Below, piece by piece: positions 1 to 9,409 of a stretch of 64,000 nt of DNA. Each line of letters opens with the position of its first letter. The stretch's first letter is position 1. Source of the stretch: Vagococcus silagei (GTDB lineage: Bacteria; Bacillota; Bacilli; Lactobacillales; Vagococcaceae); NCBI RefSeq assembly GCF_004795745.1, contig NZ_SDGV01000017.1, positions 124,001-188,000 on the forward strand, read 5' to 3'. The notes beneath the pieces are model-generated. The model was not told the origin of the DNA and searched no databases. It saw only the letters and a list, made by a program, of their open reading frames with translations. The position numbers were made by a program, and so were the translations under genes.

Positions 1-174
1 CAACAAAAAGTTTTAGGCGATGAATTAGAAAAAGCAAACGTTAAAGTTACAGATCCTGACTTCAAAGATATCTTAAATGCTTTCCTTCCACAAAAAGAAG
101 AAAAAGCTGATAAAAAATCTGATAAAAAAGATGACAAAAAAGAAGACAAGAAAACAACTGAATCAACAAAATAA
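1..174 (+). CDS. prsA: PrsA-type foldase lipoprotein, C-terminal end (partial)
   Basis: Only the last 57 codons are in the window; the 5' end lies to the left. The frame is open from base 1 to a TAA stop. The segment ends in a highly charged Lys/Asp/Glu tail (repeats of DKK and EDKK) after a short region containing DPDFKDILNAF, which resembles the C-terminal tail of enterococcal PrsA, the membrane-anchored extracytoplasmic peptidyl-prolyl isomerase that helps secreted proteins fold. The PPIase domain itself cannot be seen, so the name rests on the tail and the terminator-bounded position. Another secreted lipoprotein with a lysine-rich tail is possible. Confidence 0.6.
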   Translation, partial: QQKVLGDELEKANVKVTDPDFKDILNAFLPQKEEKADKKSDKKDDKKEDKKTTESTK

Positions 175-184
175 TTGTTAATTA

Positions 185-217
185 ATAAGGCTGGCAAAAT
201 GTCAGCCTTATTTTTTA
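185..217 (+). terminator. Rho-independent terminator of the prsA-like gene
   Basis: The inverted repeat AATAAGGCTG / CAGCCTTATT with a short loop is followed by a T run, ten bases after the stop codon. Confidence 0.85.
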
Positions 218-230
218 TTTAAATAATCGA

Positions 231-282
231 AAAAAAAGATTTAGACACTCATCTTATCGAAAAATGAGTGCTAAATCTTTTT
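231..282. terminator. Bidirectional terminator between convergent genes
   Basis: AAAGATTTAG-ACACTCAT pairs with ATGAGTG-CTAAATCTTT, flanked by A runs on the left and T runs on the right. It can stop the leftward phosphatase transcript and back up the rightward prsA terminator. Confidence 0.8.
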
Positions 283-284
283 GT

Positions 285-746
285 TTATTCTATTATTTTA
301 TTTAACCAAAAGCTTGTGCCGGCATCTACCAATTCAAAAGTTAAATCAAAATTATCAGTGTAATACGGATCAGGTATTTCTAAAGTTGAAACATTCGGTA
401 CACTATCTAATAGTAAACGCACCTTTGCCTTCTCTTCAGCCGTTTTTGCTAAGGCCAATAAGCCATTGATATTTTCTTGATCCATGCCAAAAATATAATC
501 ATATTCTTCAAAATCACTTGCATTAATTTTAGTTGACGTAATACCAGAATAATCAATTTGATGTTCATCTAAAATCGCTTGCGTTCCTTCATGCGGTCGA
601 TTACCCAAGTTCCATGTCCCTAACGCTGTTGAAGAGATAAAAAACTTATCTTGCATACCACTTTCGTTCACTTTCGCTCTAAAAACAGCTTCAGCCATCG
701 GCGAACGACAGATATTACCCAAACAAACAAAAAGTACTTTTATCAT
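285..746 (-). CDS. Low-molecular-weight protein-tyrosine phosphatase
   Basis: A cytoplasmic phosphatase of the LMW-PTP family, which hydrolyses phosphotyrosine or phosphoarginine residues. The catalytic P-loop CLGNICRS (CX5RS) lies at residues 8-15, and the DP loop with the general-acid Asp is at about residue 124 (IPDPYY). The 153-aa length is normal for the family. The ATG chosen has AGGAGG seven bases upstream; a TTG one codon earlier is less well placed. Because the gene stands alone between terminators, its substrate cannot be read from context. In Firmicutes the family includes both YwlE-like arginine phosphatases and PtpA/B-like tyrosine phosphatases, and I cannot separate these here. 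Confidence 0.9.
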   Translation of the reverse strand: MIKVLFVCLGNICRSPMAEAVFRAKVNESGMQDKFFISSTALGTWNLGNRPHEGTQAILDEHQIDYSGITSTKINASDFEEYDYIFGMDQENINGLLALAKTAEEKAKVRLLLDSVPNVSTLEIPDPYYTDNFDLTFELVDAGTSFWLNKIIE

Positions 747-762
747 CAAAATTCCTCCTAAA

Positions 763-804
763 AAAGAAAAAATCTAACACAATGTTTAGATTATCTTTTC
801 TTTC
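763..804 (-). terminator. Terminator of veg
   Basis: Inverted arms AAAGAAAA-AATCTAA and TTAGATTATCTTTTCTTT form an A/T-rich hairpin ending in a T run on the minus strand. It separates veg from the phosphatase. Confidence 0.65.
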
Positions 805-813
805 TTCAATTTT

Positions 814-1071
814 CTAACCAAACAATTGTGTTTCTCCATCAAGAAATTCTAATTCAATTGAATGAGTTAAGACGTCTGCATAACTGTAAGAAACTCGTTC
901 AACAGCGTGATCGCCTTGATCTAAGTCAACTACAAATACAGCTGGATACATTTCTGCAAGAACACCATTATGTTCACTTTGACGCTTTCTACCAACTTGA
1001 GACGTTAACGTCAATCGACTACCTATTCTTCCTTTTAGGTCTTCTTTGATTGATGCGATATTATGATTCAT
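814..1071 (-). CDS. veg: Veg family protein
   Basis: An 85-residue protein with the typical Veg layout: an N-terminal IASIKEDL segment, a basic GRKR stretch, and a beta-rich C-terminal half (AVFVVDLD, VERVSYSYADVLTHSIEL). In Bacillus subtilis Veg is a very abundant small protein that stimulates biofilm-matrix gene expression by acting against SinR; that role is not shown for lactic acid bacteria. The second of two close ATG codons is used because GAGGTG lies seven bases before it, while the first ATG is only one base away from that site. It has its own consensus promoter and terminator, so it is monocistronic, as expected for veg. Confidence 0.88.
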   Translation of the reverse strand: MNHNIASIKEDLKGRIGSRLTLTSQVGRKRQSEHNGVLAEMYPAVFVVDLDQGDHAVERVSYSYADVLTHSIELEFLDGETQLFG

Positions 1072-1118
1072 TTCATTCACCTCAGAATCATTTTATCATA
1101 AAATCAAGAAAAAAGAAA

Positions 1119-1147
1119 ATTTTACCATAAATGATTTGCTAATTCAA
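1119..1147 (-). promoter_or_regulatory. Strong sigma-A promoter of veg
   Basis: On the minus strand TTGAAT and TAAAAT are separated by exactly 17 bases and lie about 50 bases before the veg start codon. A strong promoter fits the known high expression of veg. Confidence 0.75.
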
Positions 1148-1196
1148 GTATATATGAGATTTTTTCGGATTTTTTAATTGATTTTCATAAAGAAAA

Positions 1197-1223
1197 GTAG
1201 CAAAAGAGTGTTATCACTCCTTA
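1197..1223 (-). repeat. 3' arm of inverted repeat flanking sigH (also a weak terminator)
   Basis: In the sigH transcript this reads as AAGGAGUGAUAAC, ACU, CUUUUGCUAC. Its first 13 and last 10 bases are complementary to the 5' untranslated arm of the same gene. Locally it can also fold as GAGTG-ATAA-CACTC followed by four T, so it may serve as the gene's short intrinsic terminator. Confidence 0.75.
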
Positions 1224-1236
1224 TTATTTTTTAATT

Positions 1237-1788
1237 TTATATTTCTTCTTTCAGTTTGATTCTCGCCCGAGATAATGCACCTACAACTTGGCTAATTTCA
1301 AGGCTCAACTTCTGTGAAATCTCCTCTTTTTCACATCCGTCTAAATATGCCGTGAAAACATCTCTCTCCAAATCAGATAAACGACTACCAAAATCAGACA
1401 ACGAATCGCGAACAAAAATATAATCAACTCCAACTAAGGAATGAATACTTTCCCGTACATAAGCAACATGTAACGGACTTTCTAACGATTCAGCGTAACG
1501 AATACTTTTACGTTTCAACGCTTCTTGGTGACGTACCAGTCCAATAACAGCTCGTTCGAAGTTAATTTTGAAGTAAGCTCCAAAACTAACTCCTTTGGAT
1601 GGGCAAAAATCAAGCGCCGATAAATGGCAAATAATCCGACCTTCTTGCAGCCAATCATCTTGATCGAAGTCTTTTAAATAGTACTTTTGACTGAGTTTTA
1701 AGACAATTGGTTTATATTGGTTAAATAACAATTCAACTGCTTCAGGATCATTAGTTTTAGCTTTATTTATTAGGTTTATTTTATCCAT
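1237..1788 (-). CDS. sigH: Sigma-70 family RNA polymerase sigma factor, SigH-like
   Basis: A 183-aa sigma factor with region 2 in residues 20-90 (the FDQDDWLQEGRI segment corresponds to the core-binding/-10 recognition helix) and region 4 in the last 60 residues, with the LSDLERDVFTAYLDG and EISQKL helix-turn-helix. Length and position beside yacP-rlmB-mrnC match sigH of Bacillus and the SigH/ComX group of lactic acid bacteria, which drive competence or transition-state genes. A prepilin peptidase elsewhere in the window could be a target, but that is inference. The start ATG has AAGGAG six bases upstream; this site lies in a 7-bp hairpin with an anti-SD sequence. Long complementary arms flank the gene. 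Confidence 0.85.
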   Translation of the reverse strand: MDKINLINKAKTNDPEAVELLFNQYKPIVLKLSQKYYLKDFDQDDWLQEGRIICHLSALDFCPSKGVSFGAYFKINFERAVIGLVRHQEALKRKSIRYAESLESPLHVAYVRESIHSLVGVDYIFVRDSLSDFGSRLSDLERDVFTAYLDGCEKEEISQKLSLEISQVVGALSRARIKLKEEI

Positions 1789-1793
1789 GACTG

Positions 1794-1831
1794 ACTCCTT
1801 ATCAAGGAGTGATAACGCTTACTTTTGCTAC
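1794..1831 (-). promoter_or_regulatory. sigH 5' UTR: SD-sequestering hairpin and 5' arm of inverted repeat
   Basis: The transcript reads GUAGCAAAAG, UAAGC, GUUAUCACUCCUU, GAU, AAGGAGU and then the start region. ACUCCUU and AAGGAGU form a 7-bp hairpin with a 3-base loop that hides the Shine-Dalgarno sequence. The part upstream of that is complementary over 10 + 13 bases to the region just after the sigH stop codon. Confidence 0.75.
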
Positions 1832-1886
1832 ATCTATAGACTACCACGAATCGTGATAAATTAAAAGAGAACAATTGTTCAAATTG

Positions 1887-2432
1887 TTATTTTTTATCAT
1901 CCATCTCGTCAAAAAATAACTGTAATTCAAACAATTGTTCGCTACGCCACGGGGAATTCCGGCGATAATTAGAATAATGATAATCTTCTGTATCGTTTAA
2001 AATTTCTTTTTCTGACTCCATGATTGCTTTGTATAATTCTCGAGCTGAAACTCGCAAAGCACCTTTAGAAAAAATAATCCATTGTTCAGCCAAATCACTA
2101 GTTGCAACTCGAACATGTGTTAACGGATTAATTCTTAAGCCAGCTTCTCTTTCAATATAAGTATCTGCCGTTTCTTCCTCTTTGGTAAAAACGACAGTTA
2201 CTCCGACATAATCATATTGTTTTTGAATACCAGGAACAAACTGAGCATCAAAAACAACAATAATTTCAATGTCTTTATAGCGCGCATAATTAGAAAGCAT
2301 AAATAAAAGTAGATCTCTAGCATCTTCCAATTTTGCTTGCTTTTTTAATTGGACCAATTCAGGCCAAAAACCAATCATATTGTAACCATCAACAAATAAA
2401 ACTTGACGTTTTATTTTTTTATGATATTTCAT
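1887..2432 (-). CDS. yacP: NYN-domain ribonuclease YacP (Rae1-like)
   Basis: A 181-aa NYN/PIN-like endoribonuclease. The conserved acidic residues of the fold are visible in LFVDGYNMIGFWPEL near the N terminus, DIEIIVVFDAQF at about residue 55, and EETADTYIER at about residue 85. In B. subtilis YacP (Rae1) is a ribosome-associated endonuclease that cuts mRNA in the A site. The gene starts two bases after the rlmB stop codon, so the two are translationally coupled, and it belongs to the cysS-mrnC-rlmB-yacP operon. The ribosome site lies inside rlmB and is weak (AGAG), which fits coupling. Confidence 0.88.
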   Translation of the reverse strand: MKYHKKIKRQVLFVDGYNMIGFWPELVQLKKQAKLEDARDLLLFMLSNYARYKDIEIIVVFDAQFVPGIQKQYDYVGVTVVFTKEEETADTYIEREAGLRINPLTHVRVATSDLAEQWIIFSKGALRVSARELYKAIMESEKEILNDTEDYHYSNYRRNSPWRSEQLFELQLFFDEMDDKK

Positions 2433-2434
2433 GT

Positions 2435-3250
2435 CTAATTCAATCTCTTTCTAAAGACTTCATACATTAAAAGTCCTGCTGCAACACTCGCATTTAAACT
2501 TTGAACATGGCCTGTCATAGGGATTGTAATTAATTCATCCATTTCTTTCTTCAAGCCTGGACTCATCCCTTTACCTTCATTCCCAATAACCAAACCAATA
2601 TTACCCGCAACATTCCAATGGCGGTAATCTGTGCCTTCCATATCTGTCCCGAATAACCAAAAATTTTCTGCCTTTAGTTTTGTTGCAACTTGCGATAAAT
2701 TTGTCACACGCGCCACAGGAATATGTTCGACGGCACCAGTCGATGTTTTAACGACAACTGGTGTAATACCGACTGCGCGATGCTTAGGAATAATAATACC
2801 ATCAACACCTGTTGCATCCGCCGTACGCATCATAGAACCTAAATTATGAGGATCCATCACGCTATCTAAAATTAAAAAGAAACGATTTTCTTTTTCAGCT
2901 GTTTGTGTCAGCAATTCATCTAAAGTTAGATATTCAAATGGAGTTGTTCTTAACACCATTCCTTGATGATTTTCTTGATTAGTTATTTCATCTAATTTTT
3001 GTTTTTTCACCCATTTTACAGGTACAGAATATTCAGCTGCTAGTAGTTTAACTTCTTCTATTTTTTGACCCTTCAAGTCTTCTTGTAGAAAGAGTTTATT
3101 GCCACGACGAGCCATAATCGCTTCGACAACAGCATGACGACCAAATGAAACATCCTCTAAAACAACTTCTTCATTTATTTTTTTGTGTGTATTCGACCGA
3201 CCTTTTTTTGGGGGAAACGGTTTTTTATTATTTTTTTGATTGTTTCGCAT
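2435..3250 (-). CDS. rlmB: 23S rRNA (guanosine-2'-O-)-methyltransferase RlmB
   Basis: A SpoU/TrmH-type SPOUT methyltransferase expected to 2'-O-methylate a guanosine of 23S rRNA (G2251 in E. coli numbering). A lysine-rich N-terminal tail precedes the substrate-binding domain ([11 protein letters not shown]). The SPOUT motifs are [17 protein letters not shown] (motif 1), [13 protein letters not shown] (motif 2) and [20 protein letters not shown] (motif 3, with the trefoil-knot Asn). The ATG is chosen over a GTG three codons earlier because AGGTGA is correctly spaced to it. Its start overlaps the 3' end of mrnC. Confidence 0.93.
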   Translation of the reverse strand: MRNNQKNNKKPFPPKKGRSNTHKKINEEVVLEDVSFGRHAVVEAIMARRGNKLFLQEDLKGQKIEEVKLLAAEYSVPVKWVKKQKLDEITNQENHQGMVLRTTPFEYLTLDELLTQTAEKENRFFLILDSVMDPHNLGSMMRTADATGVDGIIIPKHRAVGITPVVVKTSTGAVEHIPVARVTNLSQVATKLKAENFWLFGTDMEGTDYRHWNVAGNIGLVIGNEGKGMSPGLKKEMDELITIPMTGHVQSLNASVAAGLLMYEVFRKRLN

Positions 3251-3647
3251 TTTTTTCACCTATTCTCTCGATGGACCATTGAATTAATTCTTCCATTCGC
3301 TCTTTTTGTTCAGTCATATGTAAATAGCCCATCAATGCTTCAAAACCAGTTGAAGAGCGATAGATTGCCACTGAAGTGTTTTTAGCACCTGTATGACTCT
3401 TGGCATTTCTTCCTCGTTTATACATTGATAACTCAGTTTCTGTTAAGATATTTTCTGCTTGCATGAGTTCTATTAAATAATGTTGCGCTTTAGCAGAAAC
3501 ATAGTGGGTTGCCATTCGGTGTAATTGATTCGGTCTTGTTTGACCAGAGCGAATCAAAAAGTCACGGATATAAACTTCATAAACAGCGTCACCGATATAA
3601 GCCAGTGTCAAACCACCAAGTAATGTATAATCTTTTTCGTCTTTCAT
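3228..3647 (-). CDS. mrnC: Mini-ribonuclease III
   Basis: A 139-aa dimeric RNase III catalytic domain without a double-stranded-RNA-binding domain, the hallmark of Mini-III, which matures the ends of 23S rRNA. The signature is present as [16 protein letters not shown] with the conserved Asp and Glu, plus [14 protein letters not shown]. The start ATG overlaps the cysS stop (TAATG) with GGAG nine bases upstream, so translation is probably coupled to cysS. An ATG five codons earlier inside cysS is less likely. In Bacillus the same gene follows cysS. Confidence 0.92.
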   Translation of the reverse strand: MKDEKDYTLLGGLTLAYIGDAVYEVYIRDFLIRSGQTRPNQLHRMATHYVSAKAQHYLIELMQAENILTETELSMYKRGRNAKSHTGAKNTSVAIYRSSTGFEALMGYLHMTEQKERMEELIQWSIERIGEKNAKQSKK

Positions 3648-5056
3648 TAACTTCGACTCCATCTCGTTCCTTGGGCAGTATCTTCTAAGATGATGCCTTG
3701 ATTTTTTAGTTCATCACGAATTTCGTCACTTCTAGCAAAATCGCGATTTTTACGTGCTTCGTTACGCTCATTGATTAATTGTTCGACAGTTTCATCTAGT
3801 AATTCTTTATCTTCAGCAAATTGAATCCCAAAAACAGCCATAAATTCTCTAAGTTGTGCTTGAGAAGCCATAATGATTTCTTTTGATACATTTACTTTTT
3901 CAAGATACGAATTCAACCATTTTGTTAATTGGTAAACAACTGTAATCCCGTTTGCAGTATTAAAATCATCATCCATTCCCGTCACAAATTGTGTCTTAAA
4001 TTCTGCTAATTCGTTTAAGTATTCTTCATCATCTTCTAAAGAATCTAATGCTGTTTCTAATCGGAATGTTGCATTATGATCAGCATGTTTAATTTTAGAT
4101 AAATTCGTTTCCGCTTCTTTCAGGACAATTTCATTAAATGGCATTGGGCGACGATAATGAGTAGTTGCTAAAGCAAAACGGATAATTTCTGGTTTAACTT
4201 GCTCCATTAAATCATGTGCCGTTACAAAATTCCCAAGAGATTTACTCATTTTTTCTCCAGAGTCACCGACTGTTAAATAAGCATTATGCATCCAATAATT
4301 TGCAAAACGTTGCCCTGTATGAGCTTCACTTTGAGCAATTTCATTTTCATGATGTGGAAACTCTAAATCTTGTCCACCAGCATGAATATCAATGGTTGCG
4401 CCTAAGTGTTTTGTTGCCATAACCGAGCATTCAATATGCCAACCTGGACGTCCTGCTCCCCAAGGAGATTCCCAAGATACTTCGCCACTTTTAGCAGCTT
4501 TCCATAATGCAAAGTCTAATGGATCTTCTTTCTTTTCTTGCTCGTCACCTATACGATTACTTGCGCCAACTTCTAATTCATCAATACTTTTATTACTCAA
4601 TTGTCCATAATTTTTAAATTTACGGGCACGATAGTACACATCACCATTTGACTCATATGCATAGCCTTTTTCAATCAATGACGCTACAAACGCTATAATA
4701 TCATCAATATGATCAATCACGCGAGGATGAAGACTTGCTGGTTGAACATTTAATTTTGCAGTATCTTCTTCAAAGGCCGCAATAAATTTATCGGCTAATT
4801 CTTTCGTTGTCATGCCTTCTTCCTTAGCAGTACGAATTATTTTATCGTCAACATCAGTGAAGTTTGACACATAATTTACTTCATAGCCACGATACTCTAA
4901 ATAACGACGCACTGTATCAAAAGCAACAGTACTACGAGCATTCCCAATATGAATATAGTTATAAACTGTTGGGCCACATACATACATGGTGACCTTATTT
5001 GGTTCTATCGTTTGAAAAGTTTCTTTTTGACGTGTTAATGTATTATAAATTTTCAT
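3647..5056 (-). CDS. cysS: Cysteinyl-tRNA synthetase
   Basis: A class I aminoacyl-tRNA synthetase that charges tRNA-Cys. The 469-aa length is usual. The HIGH motif is YIHIGNARS near residue 38, the KMSKS loop is [10 protein letters not shown] near residue 268, and zinc ligands are visible as Cys27 in [10 protein letters not shown], Cys in WHIECSV and the [10 protein letters not shown] segment. It is the first gene of a leftward operon with mrnC, rlmB and yacP and lies behind a T-box leader with a Cys specifier, so it should be induced when uncharged tRNA-Cys accumulates. The cysE gene found between gltX and cysS in Bacillus is absent here. Confidence 0.97.
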   Translation of the reverse strand: MKIYNTLTRQKETFQTIEPNKVTMYVCGPTVYNYIHIGNARSTVAFDTVRRYLEYRGYEVNYVSNFTDVDDKIIRTAKEEGMTTKELADKFIAAFEEDTAKLNVQPASLHPRVIDHIDDIIAFVASLIEKGYAYESNGDVYYRARKFKNYGQLSNKSIDELEVGASNRIGDEQEKKEDPLDFALWKAAKSGEVSWESPWGAGRPGWHIECSVMATKHLGATIDIHAGGQDLEFPHHENEIAQSEAHTGQRFANYWMHNAYLTVGDSGEKMSKSLGNFVTAHDLMEQVKPEIIRFALATTHYRRPMPFNEIVLKEAETNLSKIKHADHNATFRLETALDSLEDDEEYLNELAEFKTQFVTGMDDDFNTANGITVVYQLTKWLNSYLEKVNVSKEIIMASQAQLREFMAVFGIQFAEDKELLDETVEQLINERNEARKNRDFARSDEIRDELKNQGIILEDTAQGTRWSRS

Positions 5057-5077
5057 GTTGAATTCCTCCTAAATATA

Positions 5078-5305
5078 AAAATAAGAACGTCTTTTAAAAA
5101 ATTCAAAAGACGTTCTTTACGTGGTTCCACTTTAGTTCATAAAAGTAACCTTTCATTACTTTTACCTTTTGATAGGTAACGTCTATCACGCGTTTTTGAT
5201 TACTTTTTTTCATCAAAACTACTCCAAGAGGCACTTCAAGAAGGAATTAAGTTTACTTGCACCCACCGTAAACTCTCTGAGGTTAATTCCTACTCTACTT
5301 TTCTT
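5078..5305 (-). promoter_or_regulatory. T-box leader (Cys) upstream of cysS
   Basis: Read on the minus strand, the leader has the stem I features (CAGAGAG, GGTGGGTGCAA), a candidate specifier TGC in GAAGTGCC, the T-box AAAGTGGAACCACG (5120-5133), and then an intrinsic terminator (AAGAACGTCTTTT with AAAAGACGTTCTT plus T run). A UGC specifier fits the downstream cysS. Uncharged tRNA-Cys should stabilise the antiterminator. Confidence 0.92.
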
Positions 5306-5318
5306 TTCAGCGTATTTA

Positions 5319-6782
5319 TTATTTTGTTGCTTGTTTTAAGTGATCTAACACTTTCTCTTTACCTAATAATAAAATAGTTTCAGCTAATTCTGGACCGTGC
5401 ATTTGACCACTAACAGCGACACGAATTGGCATAAACAAGTTTTTACCTTTCACACCAGTTTCTTTTTGAACCGCTTTGATCGCTGCTTTGATTATTGGCA
5501 CGTCCATCTCAGTCATTGCTTCAATTTGAGCTGTGAAAGCTGATAAAACTTGTGGCACTGTTTCGCCAGCTAAGACTTCTTTAGCTGCATCATCTAAAGC
5601 TAAAGTATCGTTAAAGAATAATTGTGATAATTCAACGATTTCAGCTGCGTAACTCATTTGTGGTTGGTAAAGACTTGCTAATTCAGCAACCCATTCATGA
5701 CGTTCTGGTGTTAAGTTTTCTTCAACTAAACCAGCTTTCACTAAATGAGGTAAACACATATCAGTAAATGCATCACGTTCTACTTGTTTCAAGTATTGGT
5801 TACTTACCCATTCTAATTTCTTACTATCAAATGCAGCTGGTGATTTACTCAAACGATCAGCATCAAACATTTCGATTAATTCTTTTTGATTAAAGATTTC
5901 TTCTTCACCTTTTGGTGACCAACCTAAAAGTGAAATAAAGTTAAACATACCTTCTGGTAAATAACCTAGTTCACGATATTGTTCAATAAATTGTAAAATT
6001 GTTTCATCACGTTTACTTAGTTTTTTACCAGTTTCACTGTTAATAATTAATGTCATGTGACCAAATTCTGGCGCTTGCCAACCTAACGCTTCATAAATCA
6101 TCAATTGTTTTGGTGTATTCGCAATATGATCATCACCACGTAAAACATGAGTGATTTCCATCATATGGTCATCAACTGCTACTGCAAAGTTGTAAGTTGG
6201 CATGCCATCACGTTTTTGGATTACAAAGTCGCCACCAACACTGTCTGATTCAAAAGTAATTTTTCCTTTGACAATGTCATCAAATGAATACTCTTCACCT
6301 TTTGGAACGCGGAAACGAATCACTGGAACAATACCAGCTGCTTCTTTTTCAGCTTGTTCCGAAGGAGTCAAATGTGTACATTTGCCAGAGTAGCGAGGAA
6401 TTTCACCGTGCGCTTGCTGTGTTTCACGAGCCGCTTCTAATTCTTCCTCTGTACAGTAACATTTATAAGCTAAGTTGCTTGCTAAAAGTTGATCGATTAA
6501 TGGTTGGTAAATATCTTTACGTTCTGATTGACGATAAGGACCAAATTTACCTGGTTTGTCTGGAGATTCGTCCCAATCAATATTCAACCATTCAAGGTTT
6601 TCAAGCTGACTCTTTTCACCATCTTCAATGTTACGTTTCAAATCAGTATCTTCGATACGAATAACGAAATCACCACCGTGGTGTCTTGCGTATAAATAAT
6701 TGAATAATGCTGTTCTTGCATTGCCGATGTGTAAATGACCTGTTGGACTAGGTGCATATCTAACACGTACTTTTTTTGTCAT
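5319..6782 (-). CDS. gltX: Glutamyl-tRNA synthetase
   Basis: A class I synthetase of 487 aa. The HIGH motif appears as [17 protein letters not shown] at residues 12-28 and the KMSKS-like loop as GKKLSKRDE near residue 255; the C-terminal anticodon-binding region is complete. In lactobacilli and enterococci, which use the indirect glutamine pathway, the non-discriminating form charges both tRNA-Glu and tRNA-Gln; that is family knowledge. The gene is followed directly by the cysS T-box leader, so some cysS transcription may depend on read-through from gltX. Confidence 0.97.
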   Translation of the reverse strand: MTKKVRVRYAPSPTGHLHIGNARTALFNYLYARHHGGDFVIRIEDTDLKRNIEDGEKSQLENLEWLNIDWDESPDKPGKFGPYRQSERKDIYQPLIDQLLASNLAYKCYCTEEELEAARETQQAHGEIPRYSGKCTHLTPSEQAEKEAAGIVPVIRFRVPKGEEYSFDDIVKGKITFESDSVGGDFVIQKRDGMPTYNFAVAVDDHMMEITHVLRGDDHIANTPKQLMIYEALGWQAPEFGHMTLIINSETGKKLSKRDETILQFIEQYRELGYLPEGMFNFISLLGWSPKGEEEIFNQKELIEMFDADRLSKSPAAFDSKKLEWVSNQYLKQVERDAFTDMCLPHLVKAGLVEENLTPERHEWVAELASLYQPQMSYAAEIVELSQLFFNDTLALDDAAKEVLAGETVPQVLSAFTAQIEAMTEMDVPIIKAAIKAVQKETGVKGKNLFMPIRVAVSGQMHGPELAETILLLGKEKVLDHLKQATK

Positions 6783-6874
6783 GAGAGTTACCTTCCTTAC
6801 TTATCTATAATGTTCCTACTTATTACCCTAAATTTTACATTCATTTCTTGGTTTAGTAAAGGGTTGACCGCACT

Positions 6875-7969
6875 TTATTCATGAATTGTTGTCTGAGAGT
6901 GTGATGGTTTCGCAAAAATCATTCGACCAGCGGCTGTTTGCAGTGCGCTTGTCACAATGACATTAATTTTTTCATTCATAAAATGTTTTCCATCTTCAAC
7001 GACAACCATCGTGCCGTCGTCTAAATACGCCACACCTTGTTGACGTTCTGTACCATCTTTCATCACGATAACATCCATGGTCTCACCAGGAATGACCACC
7101 GGTTTAATAGCATTTGCTAATGCATTAATATTAAAAACCGGTACATTTTGAAATTCACAGACTTTATTCAAGTTAAAGTCATTTGTCACTACTACACCGT
7201 CTAGTGCTTTAGCTAGTTTGATTAATTTTGAATCAACTTCTTGCACATCTTCAAAATCACCTTCATACATTTCAACGCTGATACCAGGTTCTTTTTGTAA
7301 TGAGTTTAAAATATCTAGACCGCGACGACCACGAACGCGTTTCATACTGTCGCCAGAATCAGCAATATATTGTAATTCATATAAAACAAAATTTGGAATC
7401 AATAAAGTGCCTTCAATAAATCCTGTTTTAGCAACATCATAAATACGACCATCAATAATCACACTTGTATCAAGTATTTTATATTTTCTAAAATAATCAT
7501 CTGCCTTACGTTCCAAAATTTCTTCTGTACCTTTTTTAGGACGTGGCGCAAATAATTTTTTGAATTCATCAATTTTAGTTGTTCCCACGCGGAAACCAAA
7601 ATAGCCTAATGTCAACATAATCAATGTTGGTAAAATAATATTTAAGTAGGCAATTTGAACTGAATATAACGGGATTGAAACCAAAGCTCCTAAAAGTAAA
7701 CCAACGATGGTACTAATACTACCGAAGACTAAAATCGACAAGCTTTGTTCATTGATCACCTTTTCCATTCTTTTTACTGTTCTTGCCACGTAGTCGTAGG
7801 TAAGTGCTGAAAAAATAATAAAAATAATTGCTCCGATAACGCCCATTACGACTTCGTTTTCTAAAACTGGTTGATTACTTAATCCAATTAAATTCCAAAA
7901 TTTGGGTACAAATGTTAAACCTAAACTAAAACCTAAAATGGCAAAGATTGCTAAATATATTTTTTTCAA
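6875..7969 (-). CDS. yacL: PIN/TRAM domain membrane protein YacL
   Basis: 364 aa. Four hydrophobic segments in the first ~125 residues are followed by a cytoplasmic PIN domain (KILDTSVIIDGRIYDVA, with the acidic residues of the metal site, and VVTNDFNLNKVCE) and a C-terminal TRAM domain (residues ~290-345). This is the YacL architecture, found between radA and gltX in many Firmicutes. The PIN fold predicts a nuclease and TRAM predicts RNA binding, but the biological substrate is unknown. It lies 18 bases after radA and is probably co-transcribed with it. Confidence 0.9.
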   Translation of the reverse strand: MKKIYLAIFAILGFSLGLTFVPKFWNLIGLSNQPVLENEVVMGVIGAIIFIIFSALTYDYVARTVKRMEKVINEQSLSILVFGSISTIVGLLLGALVSIPLYSVQIAYLNIILPTLIMLTLGYFGFRVGTTKIDEFKKLFAPRPKKGTEEILERKADDYFRKYKILDTSVIIDGRIYDVAKTGFIEGTLLIPNFVLYELQYIADSGDSMKRVRGRRGLDILNSLQKEPGISVEMYEGDFEDVQEVDSKLIKLAKALDGVVVTNDFNLNKVCEFQNVPVFNINALANAIKPVVIPGETMDVIVMKDGTERQQGVAYLDDGTMVVVEDGKHFMNEKINVIVTSALQTAAGRMIFAKPSHSQTTIHE

Positions 7970-7987
7970 TTTTTCTTCCTCCTTTCT

Positions 7988-9358
7988 TTATTTAAACACC
8001 TGTCGCAAGACTTCTGTGACAGTTGCAACACCAATTACTTCGATTCCTTTTGGAACCTGCCAACCAGCTAAATTGTTCTTAGGGACATAAACTTTACTAA
8101 AGCCAAGCTTTTCAGCTTCAACAACACGTTGTTCGATTCGGTTTACGCGTCTAATTTCACCTGTTAAACCAATTTCACCAATAAAACACTCTTTGGCAGA
8201 TGTCTCACGTTCTTTGTAGCTTGAGGCGATACTAACAGCAATCGCCAAATCAATCGCTGGTTCATCTAGCTTCACGCCACCCACTGCTTTTAAATAAGCA
8301 TCTTGATTTTGTAATAATAAACCAGCACGTTTTTCTAAAACGGCCATAATTAGCGACACACGGTTATAGTCAAGACCTGTTGCTGTTCGCTTAGCATTAC
8401 CAAATACTGAAGGTGTAATTAAAGATTGCACCTCCGCTAAGATAGGGCGTGTACCTTCCATTGAACAAACAATAGCCGATCCTGTCGCACCTGCTAATCG
8501 TTCTTCTAAAAAAGCTTCTGATGGGTTCAACACTTCAACCAAACCTTGCGAACGCATCTCAAAAATCCCAATTTCATTTGTGGAACCAAAACGATTTTTA
8601 ACCGCACGTAAAATACGGAATGTATGATGTCGTTCCCCTTCAAAATATAAAACCGTATCTACCATATGCTCGAGCATACGTGGTCCAGCCAATGAACCTT
8701 CTTTTGTCACATGACCAACAATAAAGATGGCTACCTGATTTGATTTTGCAATTTGCATCAATTCAGCTGTTGTTTCGCGGACTTGACTCACGCTACCAGC
8801 AGCGCTATTCAATTCTGGATTAATCATGGTTTGAATAGAGTCAATGACGACATACTCAGGTTTTAGATTCTCAATTGTTTGCTTAATCGCACTCATATCC
8901 GTTTCAGCATAAACATAAAAGTCGTTTTCACTATCACTTAGTCGTTCAGCACGCATTTTAATTTGTTGCGCACTTTCCTCCCCAGATACATAAAGCACTT
9001 GACCTTCAAGTTTGCTTAACTGTTGTGACACTTGTAACAGTAAAGTCGATTTACCAATTCCTGGATCACCACCAATTAAGACCAATGAGCCTGGTACCAC
9101 ACCACCGCCCAAGACACGATTCAACTCACCCATATCAGTCTTAACGCGTTTTTCTTTTTGATGTACAACTTGACCTAATTTCTCAGGTTTTGTCCGTTCA
9201 CCTTGTAAACTGACGCGACTATGACGGGTCACTTTTTCTTGAATAATTTCTTCAACTAATGAATTCCATTCACCACAATTTGGGCATCTCCCTAAATAAT
9301 TAGGAGAAATATAACCACATGACTGGCAAATAAATTCTGTTTTGCTTTTTTTTGCCAA
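7988..9358 (-). CDS. radA: DNA repair protein RadA
   Basis: 456 aa, with a four-Cys zinc finger at the N terminus (CQSCGY...CPNCGEW), a RecA-like ATPase core with Walker [11 protein letters not shown] and Walker [11 protein letters not shown], the RadA-specific KNRFG motif, and a C-terminal Lon-like domain (from ~residue 330). RadA promotes branch migration during recombination and, in naturally transformable Firmicutes, helps in integrating single-stranded DNA. No residue known to be essential is missing. It is downstream of dut in the same direction. Confidence 0.96.
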   Translation of the reverse strand: MAKKSKTEFICQSCGYISPNYLGRCPNCGEWNSLVEEIIQEKVTRHSRVSLQGERTKPEKLGQVVHQKEKRVKTDMGELNRVLGGGVVPGSLVLIGGDPGIGKSTLLLQVSQQLSKLEGQVLYVSGEESAQQIKMRAERLSDSENDFYVYAETDMSAIKQTIENLKPEYVVIDSIQTMINPELNSAAGSVSQVRETTAELMQIAKSNQVAIFIVGHVTKEGSLAGPRMLEHMVDTVLYFEGERHHTFRILRAVKNRFGSTNEIGIFEMRSQGLVEVLNPSEAFLEERLAGATGSAIVCSMEGTRPILAEVQSLITPSVFGNAKRTATGLDYNRVSLIMAVLEKRAGLLLQNQDAYLKAVGGVKLDEPAIDLAIAVSIASSYKERETSAKECFIGEIGLTGEIRRVNRIEQRVVEAEKLGFSKVYVPKNNLAGWQVPKGIEVIGVATVTEVLRQVFK

Positions 9359-9409
9359 GTTATTCCCTCACTTTTTAAGATACTTTATTTTAACATACGT
9401 TGCCAAAAG

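Noticed and set aside
1794-1831. CIRCE-like element (TTATCACTC resembles TTAGCACTC) before sigH
   Set aside because: The second half at nine-base spacing is missing, so it is not an HrcA operator; the sequence is better explained by the SD hairpin and flanking arms.
1197-1831. Insertion sequence around sigH because of terminal inverted repeats
   Set aside because: The enclosed gene is a sigma factor in its conserved place, there is no transposase and no evident target duplication.
6284-6664. 126-codon open frame antisense to gltX
   Set aside because: It overlaps the conserved gltX catalytic region completely and lacks a ribosome site and promoter.
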